DNA from: Promethearchaeota archaeon
GTDB taxonomy: Archaea; Asgardarchaeota; Lokiarchaeia; Sigynarchaeales; SOKP01
Assembly (NCBI GenBank): GCA_014729315.1
Contig: WJKD01000402.1
Location: 1-19,736, forward strand
Length of the DNA: 19,736 nt
Reading direction: 5' to 3'
Below the pieces are notes generated by a model. The model did not search any database. It had not been told where the DNA came from and saw only the letters and a program-made list of their open reading frames with translations. Shown here in pieces: positions 7,512-14,701 of this stretch. Positions within the stretch are counted from its first letter, which is position 1, and each line of letters starts with the position of its first letter. A program made the translations under genes and the position numbers.

Positions 7512-7520
7512 CTTTTTTTT
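7512..7520 (+). terminator. Oligo-T run after membrane-protein gene A
   Basis: Nine T residues 22 nt after the stop codon, without a hairpin. Oligo-T stretches are the usual archaeal termination signal. Confidence 0.4.
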
Positions 7521-7608
7521 CTTATCTTTTAAAAAAAGATATAAACTCATTTATCTTGTTATTAAATTTTACTATTCTAAAGATTAAGAATCGTGAGAGA
7601 TAGACGGT

Positions 7609-7965
7609 CTATGAGAGATTCAACATGCGGTTTAAAGGAATCGTCGCTTTTTCAGCTATAGCCTTTGGAACCTTGACTTCACTTTTGCTGGTTTCTAAAT
7701 TATCGAACAATTCTATCAGATGTTCAAGATTAATTTTCTTCATATCTTTATATATAAGTCGATCTATCGCCAAATAAAATCTCTGGAATGGGAAATTTTT
7801 CTACATTCTTTCCAATAACCCTAATCATCTATATATTTGAGCTCTTTATCAGAGAAATCATACTCTTTAATTTTTTTTTACATCCGTGATTCTCTAATGA
7901 TTTCTTATTCTTGCAATTCTTTTTTAACAGAATTACTATTTTGGGTGTTTTCTGAGAGTGAAATA
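7609..7965 (-). pseudogene. Decayed 3' fragment of nadA (quinolinate synthase)
   Basis: On the minus strand this region translates to clear but broken NadA sequence. From 7960 downwards it reads FHSQKTP, LLKKNCKNKKS and HGCKKK, matching VHSQITP, AIKKKYQNAKL and HPECKKE of the intact protein. A decayed, shortened section follows, then LERM*KNFPFQRFYLAIDRL, KDMKK, LIELFDNLETSKSEVKVPKA and IAEKATIPLNRML, closing at a TAG at 7609-7611, which matches the last 66 residues of the intact gene. An internal TAG replaces a Gln codon, and about 59 nt are missing relative to the same segment of nadA (352 versus 411 nt). The N-terminal 183 residues are absent, so no active enzyme can be made. Confidence 0.9.
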
Positions 7966-8041
7966 AAAAAGGCTCTTTCTTAGAAATATTGATTATTTTA
8001 ATCACACAAAAATTGATACATATTTTTTAAATTCAGTAATA

Positions 8042-8053
8042 TTTTTAAGTAAG
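8042..8053 (+). promoter_or_regulatory. Conserved TTTTTAAGTAAG box, right copy
   Basis: Identical to 6541-6552 and 57 nt before the ATG of paralog B. Its survival among otherwise diverged flanking sequence suggests a promoter function, but both boxes also share descent by duplication. Confidence 0.45.
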
Positions 8054-8109
8054 AGGAAAGATAATAATATTCATAAATTCAATTGATTAAAACAAAAATC
8101 AGATTAAAA

Positions 8110-9003
8110 ATGAAAATATCAAATACTCTTTTTGCATGTTTAATTATGGTTTCTATGCTCATACCTATAATAGAGACAGTAAAAGCTGCTGATGCACCGA
8201 ATTATGTTGGAATCAACGATGATCAAGAATTTGTATGGGACACTACTTACGATAAAAGTCCATTGGAAAATTATTATGAAGATGCTTACCCATCGGCTTC
8301 TGAGGACTGGGCTGAAAACGAGACTGATTATTACTTCGATATGAGAGAATGGGACGAAGATATCGTAGCAAGAAAGATTGTTATTACCAAAATTAAGGAC
8401 GAGGATGATGAGGATTGGAACGGCATTACAGATGATGAGGACGATGTAAATTATGTAGAGATAAAATACGAACTTTGGGAAACAGACGATAAAGGAGACG
8501 AAGATGCTTGGGACGATATAGATAAAAGCGAAAAGGTAAGTTTATATGAAGGAGAAGAAATTGTGTATGCCGACGGCCTTATAGTAATTAATACTCTTTT
8601 TTGGGGAGACAGATGCTTCACATTTGTGCCTAAAGGACTTGATTGGGATGATGTTATAGACGAAGTTGATGAATTTTATGATGATGAAAATCTTGATGAA
8701 AATTACGGAGTGAGTACGGTAAAAACTACTAGTTTCTTTTTCTTTGAAAAATATGTAGGATTTGAAACGCTTATCGAATTTGATGACGATGATCTTGAGG
8801 ATTTCGAATCCATTGCTAAATATACCGATGATGGAGTTATGTATTATTTTGAATGGACATACGACGGAGATATGATTGCAAAGTACGAATTATCTGGAAT
8901 CTTTGGGGACTTTTTCCAGGAAAACTGGTGGTGGATGCTTTTAGCAGCCATAGGCTTAGTTGTTGTAATTGTTATAGTGGTAGTTCTGGTTAAAAGAAGA
9001 TAG
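8110..9003 (+). CDS. Secreted acidic protein with C-terminal membrane anchor, paralog B
   Basis: A 297-residue paralog of the protein at 6600-7490 with the same plan: signal peptide (MKISNTLFACLIMVSMLIPI...VKAAD), Asp/Glu-dominated ectodomain, one membrane segment after ENWWWMLLAAIG, and a KRR tail. I choose ATG 8110 over the upstream TTG 8083 because MKIS aligns with the MKFS start of paralog A and gives nearly the same length; the extra N-terminal residues would precede a normal signal peptide. The C-terminal third is the best conserved part between the two, while the middle has drifted. No ribosome binding site is visible. Function unknown. Confidence 0.75.
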   Translation: MKISNTLFACLIMVSMLIPIIETVKAADAPNYVGINDDQEFVWDTTYDKSPLENYYEDAYPSASEDWAENETDYYFDMREWDEDIVARKIVITKIKDEDDEDWNGITDDEDDVNYVEIKYELWETDDKGDEDAWDDIDKSEKVSLYEGEEIVYADGLIVINTLFWGDRCFTFVPKGLDWDDVIDEVDEFYDDENLDENYGVSTVKTTSFFFFEKYVGFETLIEFDDDDLEDFESIAKYTDDGVMYYFEWTYDGDMIAKYELSGIFGDFFQENWWWMLLAAIGLVVVIVIVVVLVKRR

Positions 9004-9019
9004 ATTTTATTATTCCAAA

Positions 9020-9028
9020 TTTTTTTTT
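9020..9028 (+). terminator. Oligo-T run after membrane-protein gene B
   Basis: A T-run shortly after the stop codon, at the position equivalent to 7512-7520 in the other duplicated copy. Confidence 0.4.
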
Positions 9029-9114
9029 AACTCTCACAAAAATTATAATTTACATTAACATATATCTAATTTTATTAATATCTGTGAAAAAAATAAAAAA
9101 TACCAAAAGAATCG

Positions 9115-10074
9115 TTAAGAATACTTTAACATCAGATCTAAAGGAATCATAGCTTTTCTAGCTATATCTTTGGGAACTTTAACTTCAAGATTAGTTTTAT
9201 CTAAATTATTTAGTATTTTTAGAATAAAGCCAGTGTTATTATTTTTCATATCTCTACATATAAGTTGATTAATTGCTAAATAAAATTTCTGCGATGGAAA
9301 ATCTTTCTGCATTCTTTCTAATAAACCCTTTTCCGTTCCGATGATAAATTCATTTCCATTACTTTTTTTGGAAGTATTTTTAACATAATTATACATTTGA
9401 GCAGTTGAACCGACGAATTCTGCCCTTTCCCTTACTTCTTTTTTACATTCGGGGTGAACTAATAACTTCGCATTTTGATATTTCTTTTTAATCGCGTCAA
9501 TATCTTGCGGAGTTATCTGAGAATGAACGTAACAGTGTCCTGTTTCGGGCATTTTGATAATTTCGATTTTAGGTAATTGTTGTTGCACATAGCTTGCAAG
9601 ATTACTGTCAGGGCCAAATAATACTTTATTAACTCCTTGTTTCTTAGCCATTTTTTTAACTATCTTAGCTGCGTTTGAAGAAGTGCAACAGCAATCTGAT
9701 TCTGCTTTTACTTCCGCGGTGCTATTTACGTAGGTTATTGCGGGAACTCCAGGATATTGTTGCTTATAGTTTATAACCTGCTTTGCATTTAAAAAATCGG
9801 CTAAGGCACAACACGCTTCCATCGTGGGTACTAAAACCTTTTTATCTTGGTTGAGAATGGAAGCAGTTTCAGCCATAAATTTGACTCCCGCAAAGATGAT
9901 GTATTTTGATTTCGTTTTATCTCTTGCGATCCGAGATAATCCCAGCGAATCTCCCAGATAATCGGCAACTTCTTGAATTTCTATTGGTTGATAATAGTGA
10001 GCTAAAATCGTAACATTTTTTTGATTTTTAAGCTTAAGAATTTCTTTTTGTAAATCGTTTAAATTTGAGTCCAT
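9115..10074 (-). CDS. nadA: Quinolinate synthase NadA
   Basis: NadA condenses iminoaspartate with dihydroxyacetone phosphate to quinolinate in de novo NAD synthesis, using a [4Fe-4S] cluster. This 319-residue protein is full length and typical: LAHYYQP (24-30), YLGDSLGLSR (39-48), FAGVKFMAETA (61-71), MEACCALAD (85-93), ESDCCCTSSNA (125-135), FGPDSNLA (153-160) and HPECKKEV (207-214). The likely cluster ligands are C89, C181 (in GHCYVH) and C273 (in LICRDMK). The gene ends facing membrane-protein gene B. Its 3' part is duplicated as a pseudogene at 7609-7965. The NAD partner genes nadB/aspartate dehydrogenase and nadC are not in this window. No strong ribosome binding site precedes the ATG. 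Confidence 0.97.
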   Translation of the reverse strand: MDSNLNDLQKEILKLKNQKNVTILAHYYQPIEIQEVADYLGDSLGLSRIARDKTKSKYIIFAGVKFMAETASILNQDKKVLVPTMEACCALADFLNAKQVINYKQQYPGVPAITYVNSTAEVKAESDCCCTSSNAAKIVKKMAKKQGVNKVLFGPDSNLASYVQQQLPKIEIIKMPETGHCYVHSQITPQDIDAIKKKYQNAKLLVHPECKKEVRERAEFVGSTAQMYNYVKNTSKKSNGNEFIIGTEKGLLERMQKDFPSQKFYLAINQLICRDMKNNNTGFILKILNNLDKTNLEVKVPKDIARKAMIPLDLMLKYS

Positions 10075-10153
10075 ATTAGATTTTACTCTTAATCTATTTT
10101 GTTAACCTTATTAAATTAAATAGGAAATACTTACTTTTTATTTTGCTTATTAT

Positions 10154-11371
10154 TTAGATAAGGTTGTATTTTTGAGCAATTTCTAAGAAAACCTTAGCAA
10201 AATATTTTATTTGACTCCAAGTTAAGCCGAATGTATTAAATTTCATTTCTTTCGAGATTCCGGGGGCCATACCGATAATTCCTCGCTCTTTAAACTCGTC
10301 TCGTACGAAAAATCCCCTTCGACTATGAGTCTTAGCGACCTTATCAAACGGTTCAGTAAGAATATTTGTAAGTGGATGGACTTTTGGTAAGGTACCCAGT
10401 ACTTCAATACCCTCAATTTTTTTTATTTCGTTGATAACATAATTGGCTTTTTTTACTTCTTCCTTAACTTTTTTTGGTTGAGTCCTTCTCACGATTTCTG
10501 GAAAGCTGGCCATAAGAGTTATTAAAGGGGCACCATATACAGGCGGACAACCCATCACCGTGCATATCTTATTCGGAAACGATTTGGATGTGAGATTACC
10601 TTGAATCGAAGAATGGGCCATTATATCATCGTAATATTGTTCGGAAAAACCCAAAACCCCGATTGGACCAGAAGCTGCCATAGATTTGTGCCCACTACAC
10701 GCGATAAAATCAATCAGTTTTTCTTTGCAATTTATCGGCAGTACGCCTGCTGAATAAGCTGCATTCAGAAGAAATGGCACATCATGATCCCTGCAAATCG
10801 CTCCAACTGGTTTCGGATCGTTAAAATTTCCATACTTATAATCAACATGAGTTAAAACAGCTAAAAGGGGTTTTTCACCTTGTTTTTTTTCAATTTTTTT
10901 GATGACTGTATCATACTCCTCACTTAAAATCTTAAATTCGGGATGTCCAGAATTAGGCACTTCTCTTACTCGTAAATTATTCGATTCGATTGCCAAATAT
11001 GTCGTGTAATGTGCTAAACTATCTACAATTACCGTTTTCCTCTTCGGGAATTTGTCTGAGAGGACTTTCATTACTAATCGTTTGGATTCCCTTGCCGCTG
11101 CAGTTGGCATCACATTATCAATATTTAAAAACATCGCGAGGTCTTGTAAAAAATCTACGACAGGAGGATTCTCTATTTTGTCGATCCTTCCCTTTAGACA
11201 ATTATCGCATAAGCTATATCCATCACCGAAATCAATCAGTGCCTTATAGGCTTCACGGGTTAGAAGTCCCCCTCTCTGAATAGGATGGATGTTTATAAAT
11301 TCCTCGTTTGTTTTTCGAGTGAGGTGAGCATACTTTTGAACTAATTCGCTATTATACTCTAAATCCGGCAA
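10154..11371 (-). CDS. pscS: Sep-tRNA:Cys-tRNA synthase (SepCysS)
   Basis: A PLP enzyme that converts O-phosphoseryl-tRNA(Cys) to Cys-tRNA(Cys), the second step of the tRNA-dependent cysteine pathway known from methanogens and some other archaea. The 405 residues carry the family marks: INIHPIQRGG (26-35), YSLCDNCLKGR (52-62) with catalytic-site C55 and C58, SGHKSMAASG (226-235) with the PLP lysine K229, and GCPPVYGAP (274-282), whose C275 corresponds to the third conserved cysteine. The TTG start at 11371-11369 is supported by a GGAG site 7 nt upstream. The partner SepRS, which loads phosphoserine, is not in this window. It is divergent from the carbonic-anhydrase-like gene. Confidence 0.95.
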   Translation of the reverse strand: MPDLEYNSELVQKYAHLTRKTNEEFINIHPIQRGGLLTREAYKALIDFGDGYSLCDNCLKGRIDKIENPPVVDFLQDLAMFLNIDNVMPTAAARESKRLVMKVLSDKFPKRKTVIVDSLAHYTTYLAIESNNLRVREVPNSGHPEFKILSEEYDTVIKKIEKKQGEKPLLAVLTHVDYKYGNFNDPKPVGAICRDHDVPFLLNAAYSAGVLPINCKEKLIDFIACSGHKSMAASGPIGVLGFSEQYYDDIMAHSSIQGNLTSKSFPNKICTVMGCPPVYGAPLITLMASFPEIVRRTQPKKVKEEVKKANYVINEIKKIEGIEVLGTLPKVHPLTNILTEPFDKVAKTHSRRGFFVRDEFKERGIIGMAPGISKEMKFNTFGLTWSQIKYFAKVFLEIAQKYNLI

Positions 11372-11522
11372 TATCTTTCTCCACTACTCTAATTATTACT
11401 TAAAAGCTTATAATTTTATAGCCTTTAAAGCGTATTAAAAATATCGCTAAAATTTTAAAGAGAAGGATCGTTTCTCTTACAAAATAATTAACAAATGGAA
11501 AGATGGGGCTGAGAGAATAAAA

Positions 11523-12071
11523 ATGCCGATAGTAATGCCAAGTCCAAATAACGGTAAAGAACCTAAAATCCATGAATCTGTCTATATTGCTCCTACAGCA
11601 ACGGTGATTGGAGAAGTAATTCTCGAAGAAGGGGTTAATGTGTGGTTTGGAGCTGTGCTAAGGGGGGATTGGGGTACGATTCATATTGGAAAAAATACAA
11701 GCGTTCAAGAAAATGTTACAATTCACATAGAAATGGGATCTCAAGTAAATATTGGTGCGAATTGTATTATCGGGCACCATGCAATGATACACGGACCATG
11801 CGAAATTGAAGAGGGCTGTTTGGTTGGAATTGGTGCGAATGTTTTACATAACTCTACCCTAGGAAAAGGGTCGTTATTAGGAGCTGGGGCTGTACTTGTG
11901 AATAAAAAGATCCCTCCCTTAAGCCTTGTTGTAGGTATTCCCGCAGATGTGAAGAAAACTTTCGATGATAAGGGAAAATTAATTGGCGAAAAAACAACGG
12001 GAGCATATGTAAAAAATGGCGAAAATTTCAAAAAGTTTTTTAAAGAGAATCCAGAATATTTAAAAATTTAA
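11523..12071 (+). CDS. Gamma-carbonic-anhydrase-like hexapeptide-repeat protein
   Basis: A left-handed beta-helix protein of 182 residues with tandem hexapeptide repeats (about residues 20-140). The zinc-ligand pattern of gamma-class carbonic anhydrases is intact: H68 in ENVTIH, and H85 plus H90 in IIGHHAMIHG, with the family's 5-residue spacing of the last two. LRGDWGTIHIG (46-56) matches the conserved 'RGDxxxIxIG' segment. It probably forms a trimer with zinc or iron at the subunit interfaces. Carbonic anhydrase activity is plausible but not certain, because many YrdA/PaaY-like relatives have weak or other activity. A purine-rich GGGGCTGAGAG stretch precedes the ATG. An oligo-T run follows the stop. 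Confidence 0.9.
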   Translation: MPIVMPSPNNGKEPKIHESVYIAPTATVIGEVILEEGVNVWFGAVLRGDWGTIHIGKNTSVQENVTIHIEMGSQVNIGANCIIGHHAMIHGPCEIEEGCLVGIGANVLHNSTLGKGSLLGAGAVLVNKKIPPLSLVVGIPADVKKTFDDKGKLIGEKTTGAYVKNGENFKKFFKENPEYLKI

Positions 12072-12082
12072 TTTTTTATTTA

Positions 12083-12091
12083 TTTTTTTTT
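12083..12091 (+). terminator. Oligo-T run after the carbonic-anhydrase-like gene
   Basis: T-rich stretch with a 9-T run ending in CCC, starting within 12 nt of the stop codon. It looks like an archaeal terminator separating this gene from the insertion element. Confidence 0.4.
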
Positions 12092-12180
12092 CCCACTTCT
12101 TATTTTAAAACCGAAAATTTCTTTGGAAATGCTTCATTCCTAGACCTAGTTATTGCAAGACACTCACCTCATCGTAATTT

Positions 12181-12460
12181 TTTGGTTCTCACGTAAGCGG
12201 ATGAAACCTTAGAGTAAAATTGGCAGGACGGTGTCTGAGTGGAAACCCTCCCATCTCATAAAGCACTAGGCCACTGGAAACCAGAAGAGCCTTCAAATAA
12301 AACTTGGGTAAGACCCGGGAAAACCGTCTAGTGTTCTTGCAATAGCTTCCCAACAAAAATATCGGGATAACTAAACGCAATGGATTCAGAGGGTAAAGAC
12401 TAGGCACCACCAACCAATGAGCTGCCACCTTTAGCGAATGCCATCGCATTTAGACCCGAA
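12181..12460 (+). ncRNA. Candidate IS110 bridge (seeker) RNA in the transposase leader
   Basis: No gene occupies 12072-12472; the minus-strand ORF at 12189-12449 looks random. The stretch looks more GC-rich than neighbouring intergenic DNA and folds by eye. CACTAG (12264-12269) pairs with CTAGTG (12328-12333) and encloses two hairpins: CTGG-AAA-CCAG (12274-12284) and GGGT-AAG-ACCC (12306-12316). GCGA-6 nt-TCGC (12434-12447) forms another hairpin, and TTGGTT (12182-12187) could close the whole with AACCAA (12412-12417). IS110-group elements are known to express from this position a bridge RNA whose loops pair with donor and target DNA. Exact ends and guide loops cannot be set by eye. Confidence 0.6.
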
Positions 12461-12472
12461 GGTGAATAAATA

Positions 12473-13900
12473 ATGGAAGAGGTCGAATTTAAATTTTCGG
12501 TAGATTATTCAAAACCCGCCTTTTACTGCGGGTTAGACGTCCATAAATACGAGCTAGCTGTAGCCGTGTATTGTCAAGATGATAGCCAATCTGAATTCCT
12601 GAAGACAAACGTCTTCACGGTAGATAATACGGGTTTAGCTCAATTTTGGAATTTTGTAAGAAAATACCGCCCTGATGGGTTTGCGATGGAAGCAACGGGC
12701 ATTTATCATCACGTGGTTTATAAGTTTTTGATGAACAAACGAGAAAGTGTTGATTGGCCTTTCAAGATATTAGTGGTAAATCCAGCCGATGCTTCTGGCA
12801 TACCAAATAGGCAGAAATTTGATAGAATAGACGCTGAACTATTAGCAAGATATTTAGCCAAAGACTTACTAACGAGTGGAAAGGCGGTCATTGAAGTCAT
12901 GGAAGACATTAAAGCAGTGTTTCGGATGGCCTTACGGATTGAAAAAGATCGCACAGCGTTAAAGAATCGCATCAAAAAGACGCTAGATCGTGCGGGAATT
13001 CGCCCAAAAGGCTTGAATCTTAATCACGATTGGGTGAGAGAATTTTTACACTTTTTTATTGAAGAAAAACAAACGTTAATCGAGTGTTTGAACAATATAA
13101 AGGAAGATAACGGCATTCTTAAAACACATCGCCATAAAATCCTCAAAAACGTTAAGAAATTCGTTCCTTATGGAGATTTTGACTTGACCAACATTCAGAG
13201 ATCTATGATTAGACAAGATTTAATTGAATTAGGACTCAAAACTGCCCGTAAATCGCTTTTAACCGTGGAAATTGACCAAGCCATCGTTGACCATTCTGCA
13301 TTACGTCAACAAGCTTATAATTTATCGACGATTCCTGGGATATCTCCCTTCTCAGCGGTTTGGATTCTCGCAGAAATTGGTCATATTAATCAATTTAAAT
13401 CAATGCGTCAGTTTTTGTCTTATTGTGGTTGTTCTCCGAGAGTAGTATCGTCAGCAGGTAAGGTTTATTCTGCACACGTTTCAAGGCATTCAAATTCATA
13501 CCTTCGAACCATATTTTACAATGCAGCGGTAGAGGTATGTAATTTTGTCAAGAAGGATTCACTTTTAAAACAATATGCGACTAGAACCCTTTATCGAAAG
13601 CGTTCTGCTTCCCTCAAATTAGCCTACTGCCACGTGGCCGCTAAAATCGCAAGGATATCTTATGCCATCTTGAAAAAGTCCAAGCGTTTTGAACCGTTTC
13701 ATAATGTTCGCGCTAAAACTAACATTTCTGAGGAGAGAAATACTCAATTAACTTTGACAACGAGGAAGCTCATACGTAAAGCGAAGAATGCTTTAAAGCG
13801 CGTGAATGAACTTTATGAAGTGGAGATCCTGGAAGACCACATCTCTCATCTAGCAAAACAGCTAGATCTTGTTCTACAAGGAAAAAAGCCCAGTGCTTAG
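12473..13900 (+). CDS. IS110-family transposase (DEDD/serine recombinase)
   Basis: A 475-residue recombinase. The N-terminal RuvC-like DEDD domain shows D22 (YCGLDVHKYEL), E73 (AMEATGIY), and D117 and D120 in KFDRIDAELLARY, the KxDxxDA signature. A helical linker follows (about 140-280). The C-terminal Tnp domain begins with STIPGISPFSAVWILAEIG and continues with FLSYCGCSPRVVSSAGKVYS, then HVSRHSNSYLRTIFYNAA, where the catalytic Ser lies in the VSSAG region. IS110 enzymes cut and rejoin circular intermediates under guidance of a bridge RNA. The reading frame is uninterrupted with all motifs intact, so it may be active. The start has no strong Shine-Dalgarno site, and the leader RNA abuts it. 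Confidence 0.95.
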   Translation: MEEVEFKFSVDYSKPAFYCGLDVHKYELAVAVYCQDDSQSEFLKTNVFTVDNTGLAQFWNFVRKYRPDGFAMEATGIYHHVVYKFLMNKRESVDWPFKILVVNPADASGIPNRQKFDRIDAELLARYLAKDLLTSGKAVIEVMEDIKAVFRMALRIEKDRTALKNRIKKTLDRAGIRPKGLNLNHDWVREFLHFFIEEKQTLIECLNNIKEDNGILKTHRHKILKNVKKFVPYGDFDLTNIQRSMIRQDLIELGLKTARKSLLTVEIDQAIVDHSALRQQAYNLSTIPGISPFSAVWILAEIGHINQFKSMRQFLSYCGCSPRVVSSAGKVYSAHVSRHSNSYLRTIFYNAAVEVCNFVKKDSLLKQYATRTLYRKRSASLKLAYCHVAAKIARISYAILKKSKRFEPFHNVRAKTNISEERNTQLTLTTRKLIRKAKNALKRVNELYEVEILEDHISHLAKQLDLVLQGKKPSA

Positions 13901-13901
13901 A

Positions 13902-13919
13902 AACGAACTTTAGTTCGTT
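13902..13919. terminator. Perfect hairpin between convergent transposase and E1-like genes
   Basis: AACGAACT (13902-13909) pairs perfectly with AGTTCGTT (13912-13919), immediately after the transposase stop and before the E1-like stop, with a T-rich tract at 13925-13942. It may terminate transcription from either side, or belong to the right end of the insertion element. Confidence 0.5.
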
Positions 13920-13936
13920 AGGAATTTTACTCTTTT

Positions 13937-14680
13937 TTATTTTGAACACACACAATTTTCATCTTTAACAACTTTAATTTTATTAAAACTCATTGTCAAC
14001 AAGTTTACCATCAGCAGCGAATTAAAAAGATTTGAGAGTCCTAGAGCTGTCTTTATAACCTCATTCGCCTCTAATGAACCTAACACTCCCGGAGTCACTC
14101 CTATTACTGGTAAAGGTTCTTCATCAGACGAATTTGCGCTATCTTCAGGCTCAGGAAACACACACTGATAGCACGCTGTTGTTTTCGGATCTATAGTAAT
14201 AATTTGTCCGTAAAAATCTTTTATTCCCGCGATAACGCACTTTATATTATATTTAATCGCCATTTGATTCACAAAAAACTTTGTATGCATATTATCAGAA
14301 CAATCAATTATAAAATCGTATCCTTGAGAAAGATATTTATCAGCGGACATCCCGTTAAAATAAGTCTTGAACACTTGAATGTTTACCTCTGAATTTAGTT
14401 CAGATAGGGAAATTTTAGCCATTTCTACTTTAACTTTTCCAATTTCCTTTTCTCGATAGAGAATTTGTCTCTGGAGATTTGATAGCGAGACGGTGTCGTT
14501 ATCGATAATCGTTATATTCCCAATCCCCGCTGCTACTAAAAATAAAGCACACGGTGATCCCAATCCTCCCGCGCCAATTTGTAAAACTTTTAACTCCATT
14601 AATTTCTCTTGTCCTTCCTCTCCTATGGAAGAGGAGATAATTTGTCTTGAATATCGTTCTTTCTGCTTATCTGTTAAAAT
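13937..14680 (-). CDS. E1-like/MoeB-ThiF adenylyltransferase with ATT start
   Basis: E1-like ATP-binding protein that adenylates the C-terminal Gly of a ubiquitin-fold partner. The ATG at 14599 would remove the conserved opening RYSRQI...IGEEGQEKL, which is present in frame just upstream; no ATG, GTG or TTG precedes it after the in-frame TGA. The ATT at 14680-14678, 7 nt after GAGGTGG (14694-14688), is the only sensible start and gives 247 residues. It contains the nucleotide loop GAGGLGSP, DNDTVSLSNLQRQ, IGKVKVEMA and DCSDN. The CxxC of CYQCVFPEP is present, but the C-terminal pair is CVC, not CxxC, and the segment before GVTPGVLGSLEANE, where E1/UbaA enzymes have a catalytic Cys, has none. 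It follows the Roadblock gene by 21 nt, probably on the same transcript. Confidence 0.88.
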   Translation of the reverse strand: MLTDKQKERYSRQIISSSIGEEGQEKLMELKVLQIGAGGLGSPCALFLVAAGIGNITIIDNDTVSLSNLQRQILYREKEIGKVKVEMAKISLSELNSEVNIQVFKTYFNGMSADKYLSQGYDFIIDCSDNMHTKFFVNQMAIKYNIKCVIAGIKDFYGQIITIDPKTTACYQCVFPEPEDSANSSDEEPLPVIGVTPGVLGSLEANEVIKTALGLSNLFNSLLMVNLLTMSFNKIKVVKDENCVCSK

Positions 14681-14694
14681 ATTTTTTCCACCTC
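14678..14694 (-). promoter_or_regulatory. Shine-Dalgarno site and ATT start of the E1-like gene
   Basis: On the minus strand GAGGTGG (14694-14688), seven A/T bases, then ATT (14680-14678). The other two frames through this site hit stops within a few codons, so the strong ribosome binding site can serve only the frame that begins with ATT. Confidence 0.75.
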
Positions 14695-14701
14695 AATATT
14701 A

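Larger units (their letters stand above)
6541..7965. repeat. Left copy of a ~1.5-kb tandem segmental duplication
   Basis: Contains the promoter box, the membrane-protein gene A, and the 3' part of nadA in convergent orientation. The same order and spacing recur at 8042-9530. The gap between the two facing stop codons is 118 bp here and 111 bp in the other copy. The box-to-box offset is 1501 bp. The left nadA breaks off at about the codon for His184, where the right copy begins, as expected for a tandem duplication with its breakpoint inside nadA. Confidence 0.8.
8042..9530. repeat. Right copy of the ~1.5-kb tandem segmental duplication
   Basis: Counterpart of 6541-7965. It carries the promoter box, membrane-protein gene B and the 3' part of the intact nadA. 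The two copies are well diverged, so the event is old. The intact nadA extends beyond the duplicated part to 10074. Confidence 0.8.
12110..13936 (+). mobile_element. IS110-family insertion element (ends approximate)
   Basis: One complete IS110-type transposase gene with about 400 nt of non-coding leader and about 36 nt of trailer. It sits between two intact genes that converge on it (carbonic-anhydrase-like and E1-like). IS110 elements usually lack terminal inverted repeats and target duplications, and I see none, so both ends are estimates bounded by the oligo-T run on the left and the E1-like stop codon on the right. The long 5' leader places it in the IS110 group, not the IS1111 group, whose guide RNA lies downstream. 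The leader and coding region look less AT-rich than their surroundings, consistent with horizontal acquisition. Confidence 0.8.

Noticed and set aside
10990..11283. Plus-strand ORFs within the SepCysS gene
   Set aside because: Antisense shadows of a well-conserved enzyme gene.
12189..12449. 86-residue minus-strand ORF opposite the IS110 leader
   Set aside because: Composition looks like random translation of a structured RNA region; there is no ribosome binding site or recognisable motif, and the bridge-RNA explanation fits better.
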